From the NCBI GenBank assembly GCA_030142905.1, contig JASJOG010000263.1, forward strand, positions 124,001 to 188,000: a stretch of 64,000 bases of DNA, in the 5' to 3' direction. Origin of the DNA: Heliopora coerulea (Eukaryota > Cnidaria > Anthozoa > Scleralcyonacea > Helioporidae). A program made the translations under genes and the position numbers. Shown in pieces: positions 1 to 15,400 of the stretch. How positions within the stretch are numbered: position 1 is the stretch's first letter; each line of letters opens with the position of its first letter. The notes beneath the pieces are model-generated. The model saw nothing but the letters and a program-made list of their open reading frames with translations. It was not told the origin of the DNA and did no database searches.

Positions 1-351
1 TCGCGAGGAGCCCTCAACTTATCAGTTGTAATGCGCAGTTACTCTTAACTGCTGTGAGAAGAAGCGCACTACATAATATAGATTGAAATTTTTGAAGAGA
101 GACAGGTTTGAATATCACATTACCGAGATATTTTAATATCTGGTGAAAGTTCCGTCTCTTTTCATAAAATGCTTTTACCATAGGTTGACATCTGTAAGAG
201 AGTCATTCAAATGTACCGAAATATTGTCCTAGGAACACAAATGCATGCAAAGACTTGGTAAGTGATTAAGAAACTCGATTGTTTGCATTTTTGCCTACTA
301 AATGCCACTCATTGCGTTAAGTTCGACCGTAAATTATTTATTTAATTTTAG
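1..351. other. Intron sequence, nothing recognised
   Basis: Upstream part of a RALGAPA intron. No open frame, repeat or RNA gene could be supported. Confidence 0.5.
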
Positions 352-463
352 GGAACAACTTCTCGTCGTGCTCCTCACTATCGCTAAACATGTTTTGGAA
401 GATAAAATCGTTGAGCCGAAATCGTCTTCGTTTGCAGCAAAACTTGCTCCAGAGATTCTACAG
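352..463 (+). CDS. RALGAPA1: RALGAPA exon 1 of window
   Basis: Residues 1-37 of the visible protein. The acceptor follows a TTTAATTTTAG tract and the donor is GTACGT. One nucleotide completes a codon from an upstream exon. The helical segment [18 protein letters not shown] matches the alpha-helical repeat region of RalGAP alpha subunits. Confidence 0.85.
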
Positions 464-3400
464 GTACGTCAACGCATGAAAATGTACCATATAATTCGGT
501 GTGGGTTGTACTGTACGGAGTTGTCCAAAAATATTATCTAGAATCTTGACGTTAGAATGTATTAGCATGTGTTGGAAACACAAAGTGAAGTATGTCTAAA
601 TGCAGGATACCCCAAAAAGTTTATTAACAGCGCAACACATAATTTTGAGAACCCGGAAACGTAAGAAAAATCAATGACCGCTCATTGATTTGACGAGCGA
701 CCAAGAGTTGCGATGAGACCCCACATGTCAGAAGAGTGACATGGAAAGCAAGAAATTCTTCCGGAAACTCGATAATTTTACTCTTGACAGTTATTTAACT
801 ATCATATTACATGGACGACTCGTACAATCAACTCTTAATTTCAACTTCAACTTCCTATAATGTCCATGGATCCGTCCGTTGGCCCTTTAGTATGTGTGTT
901 CGTTCGTCCCGTCTGTTTGTCCATCTGTTTATATTCCTACTTACCTACCTATCTACCAGAGATTCCGCAAGCCTACATGGTTACCCTGTACTCTGTACCG
1001 GCAACAATTATCTTTTTCGGTGCAGACTCATGTGCAATCGGTACACCTTATGAGCCTGTTTACAGTAACAAACTGTTGCGGCATTTCACTGCACTTTCAT
1101 TGTTAGCACAAGCGTAACGCTTGGTTGATAAACTTTAAATTTCGGATATTTTACCTGAAAAATATATACATCGACTGTTATTGATATGTGGGTATTATAA
1201 TCCCTGTACTATGTTTGCAATTGTATATTCAGCATATATTTACGTTGGGCAGCTATACATGAAGTCAAAACTTATTTATTTACCAATCTTACGGTATCAA
1301 TTTCAACTCAAGAGAAATTGTTTAATAGGGTCAAAGTTAGACCATCAGGTTTTGATTGGCAGCGTACGACTGTAGTCTATATTAAAGCGCAGAATAAAAT
1401 CTCAGAAACAAAAGTGCCAGAAACAAAATATGTCGATAGAAAAAACCGACAACTTAAAATTTTTCTGATACCTACTCACTAATGGTACCTATCTAATACC
1501 TATCTAATACCTACCTACCTACCTACCTACCTACCTACCTACCTACCTACCTACCTACCTACCTACCTACCTACCTACCTACCTGCCTATCTACCTCCCT
1601 TCCTACCTGCTTACCTACCTACTTCTCGAACTATCTGTCTACCTCATCTATCTACTTATATTAATTTTTTCTAAATTAGATCATTCTGAAATAGACATAT
1701 TAGGGATGTTTTTCCTGTCTATGAATAATTGTTTACCAATTCAGTCAATTCTCATTTTTAGACGTTATTTGTTACCTGGATACGTGCAAACTTAAATGTT
1801 ACAGTTAGCGTTGAATTGTGGGACAGATTTCATGATGTTGTTTCTTCTCTTACCCATTGGAATGAAGCTGTTTCAGAATGGAAGGTAACACCATTTACAA
1901 CATTTCACTTACAATGGAATCCTTACTTGCCCTTTGGAAAAGTTAAATCCCTAATTTCCCTCATGTAAAGCCGGAGCTTACTATTAGACTGGGTTGTGTC
2001 TTGTGTTGCGGTGTGCTATCGTGTTTCGTAGGATGGGTGGTGTCTTGTATGGTACTGTGTATTGTTGCATCGCATGGTAAGGTACACTGGCGGTCAAAAA
2101 GAATCGATTACACAAAAGCTAAAGATGGTGACGCCATAAACATTGTAACAAATCTTATCATGACAAGTAATTACACCGAAAACAAACAGAAAAAAAAATC
2201 TTAATATTTAGTGGCTCCTCCACGAACTTTGATCACTGCTTTACACCTTCGAGGCATATTATTTATTAAAATAATTAGCTTATCTAACGGACAGCTTTGC
2301 CATGCAGCTTTTACAGCACTCCAAAGTTCTATGACATTGGTAGGGTTTTGCTCTTGGACCATTGTCTTATTTGGTCCCATGGATTCTCAATAGGATTGAG
2401 ATCGGGTGACTGTGCTGGCCATTCCATGAAAGTTATGCCCTCTTCCTTAAACCATCCTTTGACAAGGCGGGAGGTGTGGCAAGTTGCATTGTCATGCTGG
2501 AATATCCAACCATCTGGTATGGTCAGCATGTGTTTGGTTGGAATAAGTGAATTTTCTAGGAGATCAATGTATCGCTCTCAATTGAGCTTTCCATCTAAGA
2601 AAGACAGCCAACACCTCTTGCATTGATGCAGCCCCATACCATGATGCCACTACCTCCATGTTTGACAGTTGTCTGAATGCCGCTTTCCTTTAGTGCTTCG
2701 CCAGCCATTCTTCTGACATACACACACCCATCACTCCAATGAAGAAGAAACCTTCAGAACTTAACTTCAGAACCTGAAGATAACTTGGGACCACTGTTCA
2801 GCCGTCCAATCTGTGTGTGCTTGTGTAAACTGTAATCGAGACTTCTTATGGCGAGCAGTAAGCCTAGGCTTCTTTCTGGGCTTGCAGCCTTTTAGACCAG
2901 CCTCTCTAAGTCTTCTTTAGGTGGTGGAAACCGAGATATTGACACCATGTTCAATTAGCATCTCAGGTTTTATTTGCGGTGCAGTCTTGTAGCGATTTGA
3001 CTTAGTTTTCCTTACCACGAGCCTGTCCTCCCTCTCAGATGTCTTTCGTTTCCGTCCAGGGATCTTGCCATCTTTTACACTACCAGTGAGTCTCTTCTTC
3101 TTGAGGATTTCGCTGACACTGCTTTGAGTTCATCCCACACGAGCAGCAGTTTCACGTTGTGTGTAGCCTTCTTCGGATAATAACAGCACTTTTTCTCGAT
3201 CTTCCAAAATGATTCTTTTCTTTGGACCCATTATTCCGTATCTTCCAATTTGTGACAAGCCAACAACCCTTACTTGTAAGACTTGAAATTCATTTAGCGT
3301 ATGCTATAAAATACCTTAAAAACAGAATATTTCTACGAATATTATTGGACACATCTCAATCTATCCAAAACATTCATTACTATAACCCTGAAGGCTGTTG

Positions 3401-6400
3401 GTGTATGACGTGCTTCTTGTCTGCCTTTGTAAGCAGAAAATAACATAAATCTTAACATGATCGATTCTTTTTGACCGCCAGTGTATTTTGTGCTGTTGTA
3501 CTTTGTCACAGGGGTTTCAAAACAAGGCACGCGCGTCGCAAGCGATGTTTGTTAGTCGTATTTCCAACACCTATTAAAGGTAAAAAAGGTAAAGTACCTT
3601 TATTTATACTGGATAACCCTATCAGCTACATAAGCTGTTCTCCCTAGAGGTCCTGTAAGGGCCACCCCTCATGGGTCCAGTGTAAGTACAGGAGGAGACC
3701 AGAGTACCCGGAGAAAACCTGTGATGCTTGGTAGAGTCAAACTGGATAACACTCTTCTCACATGTGACCAAGTGTGCTACCAGTACCCCCGTTGGCCATA
3801 GGTGGTCAGACTCTATTCAAATATTAGCTTGGTTCTTTTCTGATCTAATAAGTCAGACTGCCAGACTTCACGTTTCATTTTTCTGCGAGATCGTGCTTAC
3901 AGATGAGACCTCTTAGCCCTTGATAAATCCTCGACTATTACCCTGCGAATTCCAACCCATACTCCTGAACCTTTTGAAACTCGTGTTTGTTGTATTGAGC
4001 TATGAGCGTCCTGTGCCCGCAAGACGTATTGCACTGAAACATGGCATAATTGTTGCTAACGATGTGCAACAAAGTTAGAAAAAATGAATGAACGAGCCAT
4101 TCGCTTCGTATTTAATGACAGAAACACACCATATGAAACTCTGTTAAAGAATATGGGACTCTAACGCTTCCAAGTGTAAGACATTTTAAAATTACAAAAA
4201 CTGTAATTAATCGTTTAACTAGTTCAAATTTTTCTAGTGCGATACAAGAACTATTATCAAAACGAAACTGTCATGATTTAAGAGGATCAAATAATATAGA
4301 ACCACCAGAAGTTCATGCAACAATATGGGAACTCAAATCGTGACGCTATATTGCTGGAAAATTTCGGAACTCTTCACCAAAGTCTGCGGGAGAAAGAACT
4401 CGAATTTGTTTATCAAACTAATACGAAACTCGGGTCCTAGAATAAATTTTAAGATAATTATATCGTACTTATACTCATGTTATACATTTATGATTTTTTA
4501 TAATTGTAGTTTTTTATAGTTTCTACTAGTTTATATTGTGGTATATAACCAAAAAGTGGCATGCCTGTAACTAGGTGGATTACTTAAGTGTATTTAACCA
4601 TTTTAAATAAATTGTATTGTTCTGTATAGACCAAGTGTCTCAAAATCAAACTCCGCAGAGGCCGTCAGAAGTATTGCCTCTTTATACGAGGTCCGCCGGA
4701 AGTACAGCAAAACAAACCTTTCAAAACGTTTACCAGTGATTTCCCAGGCGTAAATCTTAATCGAATGATGAGTATACGAGCCCAGTTCAATATACGAAGA
4801 TGAAAAGTCATCTTTTCAAAACATAGGCAAGCCACAAATACAATTTATAGAGAGTTATAATTTGTCGAGCATTATTACACGTCAATGTAATAGATCTCTA
4901 TAAATTTGATTTATGGCTTGCCTATGTTTTGAAAAGATGACTTTTCATCTTCTTATATTGAGCTGGGCTCTTATATAAATCATTCCATTAAAACAAACCT
5001 TTGTAGTTTTGCATGTACGCAAAAATTTTACCAGCGGGATTTCATTGATCCTACGGCAAAATGTACACTGCAGACACAGGCAAATCTGATTTGATAAACA
5101 AATAAAACGCCCGATCAAAACAGTAAGTTGTAAAAAGTTGCAGTAAACCATCAATCACCTTTTATGCCGCGACGCAAAGTCGAACAAGAGGAGCCCATCA
5201 GCAAAATAGCATCAAAATTATTGAATGAATTGATATAAACATAACGTATGAAAACTTTGATAACAGTCTTGAACACATGCAGTCTATCGAAGAGAAAGTA
5301 TTTGACGCTACAAGCGGCCTTTTGACAGTACAATGCAGTACCCTTGTAATGCACAAATTTCCTCTCCTTTATATCTGAACATGGTTCTAACAATAAATCA
5401 CTGTTTGCACACTATTAGCAAATTCTTCAGTGTTAAATATTTGCTGTGATAAGCGAACGAGGAAATCCGAGACCTTGGCGGCCCATTCAAAATTGCCTGC
5501 AGGCCGGAATTTGCGATGCGGCCCACAGGTTGAGAAAAGCTGCCGTAAACTCTTGTCTCCTGAAAATAGGTTTGTGCTTCATGTGTGTGCAAAAGACTTA
5601 TTTTAGTTTTATTTTTCTTTGATGAAGTAACTTCAGTGGTCATTCCTTATGAGCGGTCGTTTCGTTTAATGTGATTTTAATGGTGATTTCTCATGAGCGT
5701 TGTTTTTGATTTTTATATCGAAATTCACGCCACTGGTCTGTGGAAAGGAAAAGAGTTACACTGTTTGGGGCCAAGAATGCAATCGTGGGCTGAATTATCC
5801 TATATTCGGGTATCATATTAAGGCCTAGTGAAACCTGTTCGCGACTCGCTTGCAGGCTGAGAGTTTAAAACGCATGTTTTGGACGAAAGTGTAGCCTGTG
5901 AATGTATTTTATTTTCTAGAAAACATTGGACATATTAACCAGTGTAATGGCGAGGAGAGTTTATGGATTGGATTTGAAAGACTTGCCACTTGACAGACTG
6001 AGTGAACAAAAGCACAAGAAAAGGAGACACCAGCTTCAATACAGAGATAAGCCCAGCGAAATTGGCAAATCCAAGGTCCTTCCAATTCCTCCAGTTGACG
6101 AAATCAAAACAGATGTCACGCCGTCATCAACCGTCCCTTCTGGTGTTGTACCGTCATCAGGAAAAGACACTGACCAAATGAAAAGTGAAGAAAGTGCGCC
6201 AGCATCTGCGGGAAATCAGGACGGGAGTGGTTCAGCTACAGAAAGTAAATAATGAGTTACTTTAAGAAATGGCACGGTCTTGAGACAAGTCAAAGAGAAA
6301 GTCTTTGACCGACAATTCTGATAGTCATAACCGTATTGTTACGCTTACTCGACTCACACTCACAGATACATAGCCATGCTCATGCTCGTGTTCATGTTCA

Positions 6401-9400
6401 TGTCCATATTCATGTTCACCTCCAAGTTCATGTTCATGTTCATGCCCCTGTTCATGCTCATACTCGTACTCATATTCATGCTCATGCTCATGCTCATGCT
6501 TATCCTCATACTCGTATACTCATACTCATACTCGTCCTTATACTCATATTCATGCTCAAGTTCATGCTCATCCTCATGCTTATACTCATACTCATACTCA
6601 TACTCATACTCGTACTCGTACTCGTATACTCATACTCATGCTCGTGCTTATCCTCGTCCTCATCCTGATATTCATGTTCACAGTCATTCAGTCATAGTCA
6701 TACTCGTACTCATACTCGTACTAATAAGTAAAGGTTGTATACCGTGACCGAGGTGTTTAAGCAACATATAAACTGAGGGCGAAGCCAGAAGGGTGATATA
6801 TCGCTTGAACACCGAGGTCTAAGGTATATAGCCGTCTTATATCACCATTGGTGAGGTTTTCTAAAACTAGTTTAACAAAGTTTGGCTAATCTCAATTGAC
6901 TTTCGTTCCAGATATTTCCATTTTCTAGGATATAAGACAGCTAAATGTTTGGATATTGTTGTGGAGAATATTTGATATTCAAAAAAAATATTGATGGCGT
7001 TAGTGCATGCTAGTGGAATAAATGTTACCGGTTTGTTTGCATGTGTTGATGGATCGTGTGTTTTTACGTTTTAAGTCGTTTTTAATATTTGCAAGGAAGT
7101 GCGGGGTTGAGCGATCTATTAGATTTACAGGTTGGTAACTAATGAGGTTGATAAGGTGATATAAACCTCATGAATTAGTATATGAGGTTGATAAGTTATT
7201 TATCTACTTCCTGAGAACAAAAGAAACTGAACCAATGGTGATACAATCATATTTATACTCATATTCGTACGCACACTCATACTCATACTCTTATGATTAA
7301 ACCAACCGTGTAAAGGTTTCCAGTAGGGAAAATACATAAATTTAATAAAATCATTGAGATCCGTTATTAATTTATACTTCAGATTCGTGGTACAAACCAC
7401 AGAAAAATTATGAAATCTCTTGAAAACGTTCAATGCTTCCTCACTTAACGACACTATTTTACTAACCGTAGTTAAGAAGTTGAACACTTGCAGGTTAAAG
7501 AGCGAGTACCATCAAAGTTGTTTTTGGTTTCTCTAACAGGATGCTTACTTTGGCAAAGAATACAGTTGATAGCTCTTTGATATCTATTTTCTTTTTTTGA
7601 GTTTTTCAGGATTTTTGCATTACGCAACAGAGGTACACGATGACGTTAAAATTTGTCAAACGTCATTGTGGCAAACCTAAAATAATATTTTTCCCCGAAA
7701 GAAACGATTTAAAACGTTTCACTTGGCTGCAGACTACCGAACTAACCAACAATGTTAAAGGTAACACGAAGAGAACCGATTGGTTTCCTGATCTTTTGAT
7801 ATCCAGAACATAATAAGATGTTCACTTTCACGTGCTACATTTTCAGTTAGGCAGTTGGTCAAAACGTTTTCAATAATTTAACCTGAATAAAATCCTCGTT
7901 TGAAATCGATAACATTGGCTGCCATGGCAGAAAACAAAGGATTGTGGTTTGAGAACTAAGAGGTCTGGTAACTAATTTGTCAGTTTGGCCAGAAAATAAC
8001 TCAAACATTGTAGTTTGGTTTGGTGGTTGGCGTCTATGGCATGCGCAATGTTTCAAGTGCTTTGGGGTATAATTCTGACAAAATACTGTTGTGTAGATTT
8101 GAGTAATTAATGTATATCTTACTTTCATGAAAGATAGATCTTAAGAACGAAAATGGATTTTGAAGAACTCTCCGTGCTATCCTTCGCCACTCTTGGCATC
8201 CTTTTAAATAAACCTGCGGTACATGCACCTAAATACTAACTAAACTGACTGGTAATTTGTGGAGAGAATTCAAAAGAAGTTAATAGTCTGTGTCGCTAAA
8301 TATGGTACAGAACTGATTAAAGAGACATTATTTGTATCATATTTACAGACACTCTCCGTACTTTCTCCCGTTCTTCAGGATAGAACTGAGTTCTTTATAC
8401 CTGGTTTATCCATTAGAAACCTTTGATTGTCTTCCAAAGTTGACTTTAAGTAATGTCTACAAAATTCGTGTCTGTTTTGTGTTGGGATATAGACACTCAC
8501 TTCGCCACATGTCTGTACGTTCCGATTTAGAACGGCCACTCATTTCGTATACTGTTCTTAAAGTTCATCACCCTTTATACAACTGCTTTCAGTTCTTCCA
8601 CTTTCCGTCATTGACTCAGGGGCTGATTTCATGTGGAAATTTCAATCATATCTGAAATTCAGCCCGGCAGACAAGGTTGAAAAAAGACCCAATTACATGA
8701 AATATTTCGGCCCAGACTGAAACTGAAATCGGAAGTGAACCCAGGCAGGAATTTGTCGGCAATCTTTGTTGTTTTGGCAATTTGCAACTTCCCACGCTTG
8801 TCAATCATCTTTTCAGTCCAGGCTTGAACTTTTCGTGCGATTACATGGGATTTTTCAGCCCGGAAGCTCAAACCGGGCTGAAAATTTCTTCATGTAAATG
8901 CGAACTCCGTTTTTCAAGTATTTTATCGGAAGGCCGGGCTGAAGTTCTCCATGTAATCAGCCCCACATTTTACCTGTGTTACTTACGCTCTTTACTCTTA
9001 ATATTGTTTTCAGACATGCCGAAGGAACCAGTCTCGTGTGATCGAACTGTGATGCCTCCAGGAGACCGGGACTCGCAGAACACAATTGAACAAGGATCTG
9101 AGAAGGGATACGAATCGGATGTGACTGACTCCGGCAGTGAGTTGAGTTTTGAAACTGCGCCAAGGTCGGCACGAGGCGATACAGACAGGAGCCTCAACAG
9201 CCTATTAGGCACAGTTGATACTTGGCCGAGTAGTGCAAAGGGTTCAAGGGATCTGGATGGAGACAAAAACGTTGCTACTGCGACTACTGAAGACTTAGCC
9301 ACTGTTGACGACGGTTCAAGCAGTGCCACCCTTGAAACTGATAAAAACGAAAACCTTGGCTTCACCGAAGTGGATGGAAGACCGAAGAAAGTTGGAATGA

Positions 9401-12400
9401 GAGTTGCAAAGTCCTTTTCGAAAGACAGCGATGGGGGCGACGAAATTTCCTCCGACAGTGAAGTGCCGTCTTCTTTTAGTAACCCTGTTCACGGTAAGTT
9501 GCTTCTTATAAAATGCTTTCTACATACAAATAGTAGGAACTGGTTTGGAAGTTTTTGTCTTAGGTTAAAAACAAAACAAAACAAGAAAAAGGTGCACAAA
9601 CGTTCTTTGTGTTCTCAAGTACCAAGAGCTTCTTTTTTATCCAGGATACTTTTCTAATTATTTTGATGGCTAAGGTACAACTGCGTCACCAGCCAATAGT
9701 TGAAAATAACGGTTAACTCATGCGCGTAACGCTCCACTTCCTCATTCAGTCCAACGGCTAGAGAAACCTATACGAGAAAGCCGAAACCAAAACCATAGTT
9801 AATTGAAGATTCAACGGAAAATTTCAACAATTTACAAACTCAGTTGTCGCAAAATATCTTTGTTTGTGTCACGCGACTTGCCAGTGTTTTTTCCGCAATC
9901 TGATTGGTTCCTTTATCTCGGAATATCCTGTGCACTATACACCTTCGAGCAAAACAAGATGGCCTCCAGTTACGTTTTTTACGTCACGGAAGAACAACTT
10001 TTTTTCAATAAACGATGTCGCCCTGCAAGGCAACACCAAAAAAGTAACGAAATTTGGCAATTAACTATTCAACGATATGTATTTCTCTTGTTTTTTAACA
10101 ATAAATGCACTCAGGATGTGTTTCAAAATATTTTGTTTTCAAATGATGAGTGGGCGACAAGCCGACATCCCGTAAAATTGTAAAAATTTCCAAAAGATAT
10201 ACATTAGGGATCAAAAGTATGCTTTCATCTTCTTAGTGTTGTCTTCTGGAGGATGCAGTTCATCCCAGGGCCTTGCCAGGTTTCTGAGGCTGTACGCATG
10301 GACATTGTTATATGTATGTAACTCCCACATTTACTTCTGTTTTTCAACGTCATTCGCAAAATCCGTTGCAGTTTGAAAATTCCCATTAAACCAGTCGTGA
10401 TTTATCAAACCAAGAAAACGTCATTTTTCTGTCCCAAAAAGGATAAAATTCCGGAACTTTCTAAATTAACGTTGTTTATGAATTTAAATGTCCTGGTTGT
10501 GGCCAAACGTACATAGGCAAAACTGAACGCAACCTACAATCTCGACTAACACAGCACGCTACCAATTACAATAACTCTAGTGCCATATCTCAACATCTCC
10601 TAAACATTCCAGACGCAAACTTCATCTCTCGCCTTTCATCATTTCCTGACATTGAATCTGAGGAGGACTTCACTGACTTACTTTGCAATCCTTGTAATCT
10701 AATTCCAACTAATACTAAAATCTTATATCGTTGTAATAATAACAATCCTAATCAACTCCTTATCCTAGAATCACTATTGATAAAACGTAATATGCCACAA
10801 CTCAACAGTGGTCTTAAAGCTTGTAAAAAACTGTCATTGTTCTAGAGCCATTAGACCATCACATTTGCTTACACCATCCTGTAATTGTATACTTCTGCTG
10901 CGTCTGTAAATAGCTATACATATAGATCACCGCTTGCTTGTATTCTCATTGGTTTGACAATGTCTTTGGAATAAAGACGAAATATCACCGACTCTGTCTG
11001 TACACTCTTGTTTAACTTGAATATCAAGAACACAAGATGTCTATTTTCGGAATTTGTTTTATTTTGTATTTTCTTAAGTTGTCTGCTTGCCGTGGTTACT
11101 GTTTATTAATTGAGGGTAAAGAATAAGACAAAACTTTTTCTATGTCTTGATCGAAATGTCTAGAGACCTCAGCGAAGGAATAAGGGGCCAAATAATTGCA
11201 TTAAGTAATGAAGGCATGTCACAACCTAAAATTTGCAGATAAAGTAAGTGTCTCAAAAGGTGCTCTGCAGCAAAGCTTGCAGAGGTTTAAAGAAACAGGA
11301 TCCTTTTCTACAAGACCAAGATCTGGCAGACCAAGAGTTACCACTCAGCGAGAGGATCGACACATCAAGATAACCTCTTTGCGCAACAGGATGGCAACTG
11401 CTGGTAAGATCCGAGCATTGCTCAATAACACTCGGGAGAAGCCAGTCAGTAAAAAAACAGTAAAGGGACGATTGACTTCAAATGGGCTTAATAGAAAGGT
11501 AGCAGTCTCCAAACCCCTTTTACGATCCCAAAATAAACGCAAGAGATTGCTATGGGCCAAGAAGTACAGGCATTATACCGTTGACGACTGGAAAATAGTT
11601 CTGTTTACGGATCATTCTATAGTTCAGTTTTACCGAAATAGTCGACGACTTTATGTCAGACGCAGAAGTAATGCAAGAATGCTAAAAGAATGTGTGAAAT
11701 CTAAAGTAAAACATGGTTGTGGAAGTATTCAGGTTTGGGGATGTTTCAGTTATAATGGTGTTGGTGATCTGTACAGAATTAACGATATCCTTACCAAGGA
11801 AAAGTACCACTTCATCCTTCAAAGACATGCATACCATCTGGTTTAAAACTATGTGGTCACGGATTCGTTTTACAACAAGATAATGACCCCAAACACACCT
11901 CTAAGCTCTGTAGAAAATATTTGCAGAGGAAGGGAGACCATGGTTGCTAGTTGTTATGGATTTTCCTCCTCAGTACCCTGATCTCAATCCAACCGAACAT
12001 TTATGGGAACATTTAAAAAGAGATAAGACAGAGTATGCAATCACTAGTCAAGATACCCTATGGCATGCCACTAATAAGTGCTGGAACAGCCTGAAGCCAG
12101 GAATCATCCAGAAACGTATTGAATCTATGCCAAAAAGAGTTTCAGCAGTTCTCAAAGCAAAAGGAGGATACACAAAATATTAATAAAACTATTGTGTGAA
12201 CGCAAAATTGCTTTCCTTATCATGATGTTATTTCTTTTTCCACGTCCATTATTCTTTCAATAATGCAGCATTTCTTGCTCTAAAGAGTGACATAGTTCTA
12301 TATATTAATAAAAGTAACTCTAATTTTTGGCTGGACTCATACTTTTGACCCCTACGGTATGTGAAAACAATTTTGCGAGGCATATGTTAAAGCAATTATT

Positions 12401-15400
12401 CACGTCAGTTTCGGTGAGTAGTGTTGATACTTACATACAGTAGAACCTCGCTAACTCGAACTCGGTTAACTCGAACTCCCCGCTAACTCGAACCAAGTTC
12501 AATTTCCCCTGGATTTGATCACATTTCCCCTATCATTTACTACCACATAACTCGAACTCGGTTAATTCCAACTCCCCGCTAACTCGAACTAATTTCATAC
12601 TCCCTTGGTTCAAACTTATCCTGTTAACTCGAACTGTATTTTGGAAACGTCGGTCGATAAACTGAAAGTGTCAGGACGTAGCTGTTTGACTTGTCGGAAT
12701 CTTGAATCTTTACTGATAACAACGTGACAACGTACGGAAACGTAGTTCAAACCCAGAAAAGACCATCTTTCCGGAGTGACACGGTTTAAAGTCCACATAA
12801 CGAATTGATTATCCTGGGTAAATATTGCGCACATAATTATAATTCGATGAAATGAGTCTTAGATTGTCACGCAAATTAGTCTTCAGTAGCCCGTAGCAAC
12901 TGTTCTAGTTTATTTAGTTTATTTTGTAGGGCTTTCAGAAATTTGTACAACCGTATGTATATGACCCAAACATTCACTGAACCTGCACACATATTCTGGT
13001 ATAGTCATTTTATCATAAACAGTTATTCAACGCAATAGTGGTAGACATTAAAATATGGCAATATTAGAATTCAGGACAACACATTCAACTCTATCCATGA
13101 TGAAAAATTAAAATATTCTAAACTGGCTGGACCAAAATAACTGGCAATTGTGGATGAATCGTAAACCACGATACCGAATTAATGATTAACAGGATACTTG
13201 AAATCCAACGCCCACCCCTCTAACTCGAACTATTTTTCATTACCGTTGGCAGTTCGAGTTAGTGGTGTTCTACTGTATATATATATGTATATGTATATAT
13301 ATATATTGATTACTTATTAACCCAGGGCGAGGTCTGTATGGGAAAGTATTTGCCTAGTAACACATTGATCAACTGTACAATTCTCCCAAAAATCATCAAC
13401 TTCCAATCAGGAACAAGCTTGAGAAGATCAAACCCTGGTCAACAAAGTTAAGCCACTTGAACGTGATGAAACGAAGAAAAACAAGGGAGTGTTTTTTTAG
13501 CTATTCGAAAGTCAAGCAACGTCCTGTTCGACTCACAGCATTCTAATTAACTGTGCCTTGGTTACAATAAGTATTCTAGGTAACGTACAATATCTGGAAT
13601 GCCGCAACGGCTGAAACCAATTACTGCGGATCCATAAATACAACATAGCGCAGTAATTATGTTGATTGTACATTAGTTTACAAACAAGCTAAGTCTAGGA
13701 GAAACTGGGAGATAACTATTCAAACACACAAGTACCATAACGTTTTTCTTTTAAAAAAGAATGATACTGAACTAGCGACACAATCTTCGGTACCCTTTTG
13801 GCAGGAAATATTCCATGTTTCGATACTCCGGTCTAAACACGAATAGTAACCAGAGCTCGCGTACGATGCACGTTGTGTTATAAATGCTAGTAGCGGATAT
13901 TCACCTCAACTCGTTGCATATTTTTTTATTCCAGAGGAAACAACCTTCGAAAGCGTTACACCCGCCGCCACGCCTTTGGAAGCTCATAACGTGCCGCTCG
14001 AAATTGTTGAACCCTCGGTTCACAGTCTGGAGATGGAAACGGAAGTCAGTGTTGTATGTGGAGGCACCAAAGAAGGATGGAGCCCAGTGGCAGCAGTTGT
14101 CCTCTGGTGCCGAATGCTTGGTGTTTTGGGTAATATAAACAACATTGAGAGCGCCGCAATTCACGCCCAAGTTCTGGACTCGTTATCTGAAATCTGGCAC
14201 TTACTGGAAAAGGTAAGGTTGGTTCACTTCCTTGTAATTTAATCATCATGGGCGATGAATGTTTCCCTTGTGGCAGAAGTTCGATGTGGAATAAAGAAGA
14301 CTGGAGACCGGGTTTAAATCTTCAGGAATTCGACACCTCGTTTGAAATAATGATAATGAATATGATGATAATGATAACGATAAACTGCAATGATAATAAT
14401 ATTGATAATAATAATAATGATTGTGATTATGATAATCATAATAGTTAATGTCTTTATACAATCAATAAAAATACATATTGAATGTTTCAATTGCATGAAA
14501 TAACACAAATTACAATTATATACAACAAGAATCCAAAAGATAAATTGCTAAATTATATCTTAAGTCTATTAGGGAAACTGTTTTTAAATCGCTAAGGGTT
14601 GATTTTAGGCATCAGCCAACTTTTATTTCTATGTCTCGTGGATGACTGTTTTGCCTTTAGAAAAAGCTCATAAAGGGTATGTGAGGAGTTGCTGCTTATT
14701 TTATATGGGTAATAGAATGAGTTCAAGTGCACTTTGGAAAACACACGCGCGATCAAGTTTTTGAAAGGCTATCAACATAGCAGGAGTTAGAAGGACGGCT
14801 GCTATTTGAGTTCTTTGAAGAACTCCCTAGTACGTGTTTTTTTTCCAAATTGTTCGAGAAACTGCTATTCTCAATTCATAGTATATACGAGGAAAAGTAA
14901 CGCAGTGCCGAAAAAGTTTATCAATGATGAAATAAGGTAATTCAGTGTAAATTACTGTTACCTACTTCCTGCGATGTGATACTTGAAATTTTACTGCTCT
15001 TAGTTCATCTGTCGAAAGATTTGTTATGTATATTATTAGCTAAAAAGCTTTCTATCGACTTTTTCTGAAAGTTCAAGCATATCTCAAGATTCCAAACTGA
15101 CTAAACTGACAACTAACTGCCGTTCATGGTCAAGGATTGAACAAACCAGTTATACGGACAGGTTTTCTAAGGAGAACCAGCGTTGTATGCGCCTGATCAA
15201 AACTGATTTTTCACTGCATTATTTTTTACGGCTGCTGTATCTAACATGGGTATAAACGTGACTAATTGCTTGGATAAATTCACATATACGCGACCTGGAA
15301 CACGTCGAATGGCAATGTGGTAACTCTGCGTCACCTTTACTCTGTCTACGCCGAGAGAGCCCTTTGAAAACAGAGAAAGTGAATGTGGGAGAGTATTACC

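Larger units (their letters stand above)
10207..12352 (+). mobile_element. Tc1/mariner element carrying a Penelope fragment
   Basis: The terminal inverted repeat GGGATCAAAAGTATG at 10207 and CATACTTTTGACCCC ending at 12352 are flanked by TA on both sides (10205-10206 and 12353-12354). The element is 2,146 bp, about 0.7 kb longer than a normal Tc1. The extra length is a Penelope-like tail (about 10375-10985) between the left TIR and the transposase. The transposase lies at 11156-12183. Confidence 0.88.

Noticed and set aside
6336..6747. Long overlapping ORFs rich in His/Val or Ser/Tyr/Leu
   Set aside because: They arise from a hexamer repeat, whose period of six keeps every frame open; no start context or homology.
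8782..9013. Upstream part of a 291-codon open frame that includes exon 4
   Set aside because: This portion lies in a repeated TIR element and intron; a good splice acceptor at 9013 and phase agreement with exon 3 define the exon.
13884..14249. Several ORFs on both strands over exon 5
   Set aside because: Shadows of the RALGAPA exon in other frames.
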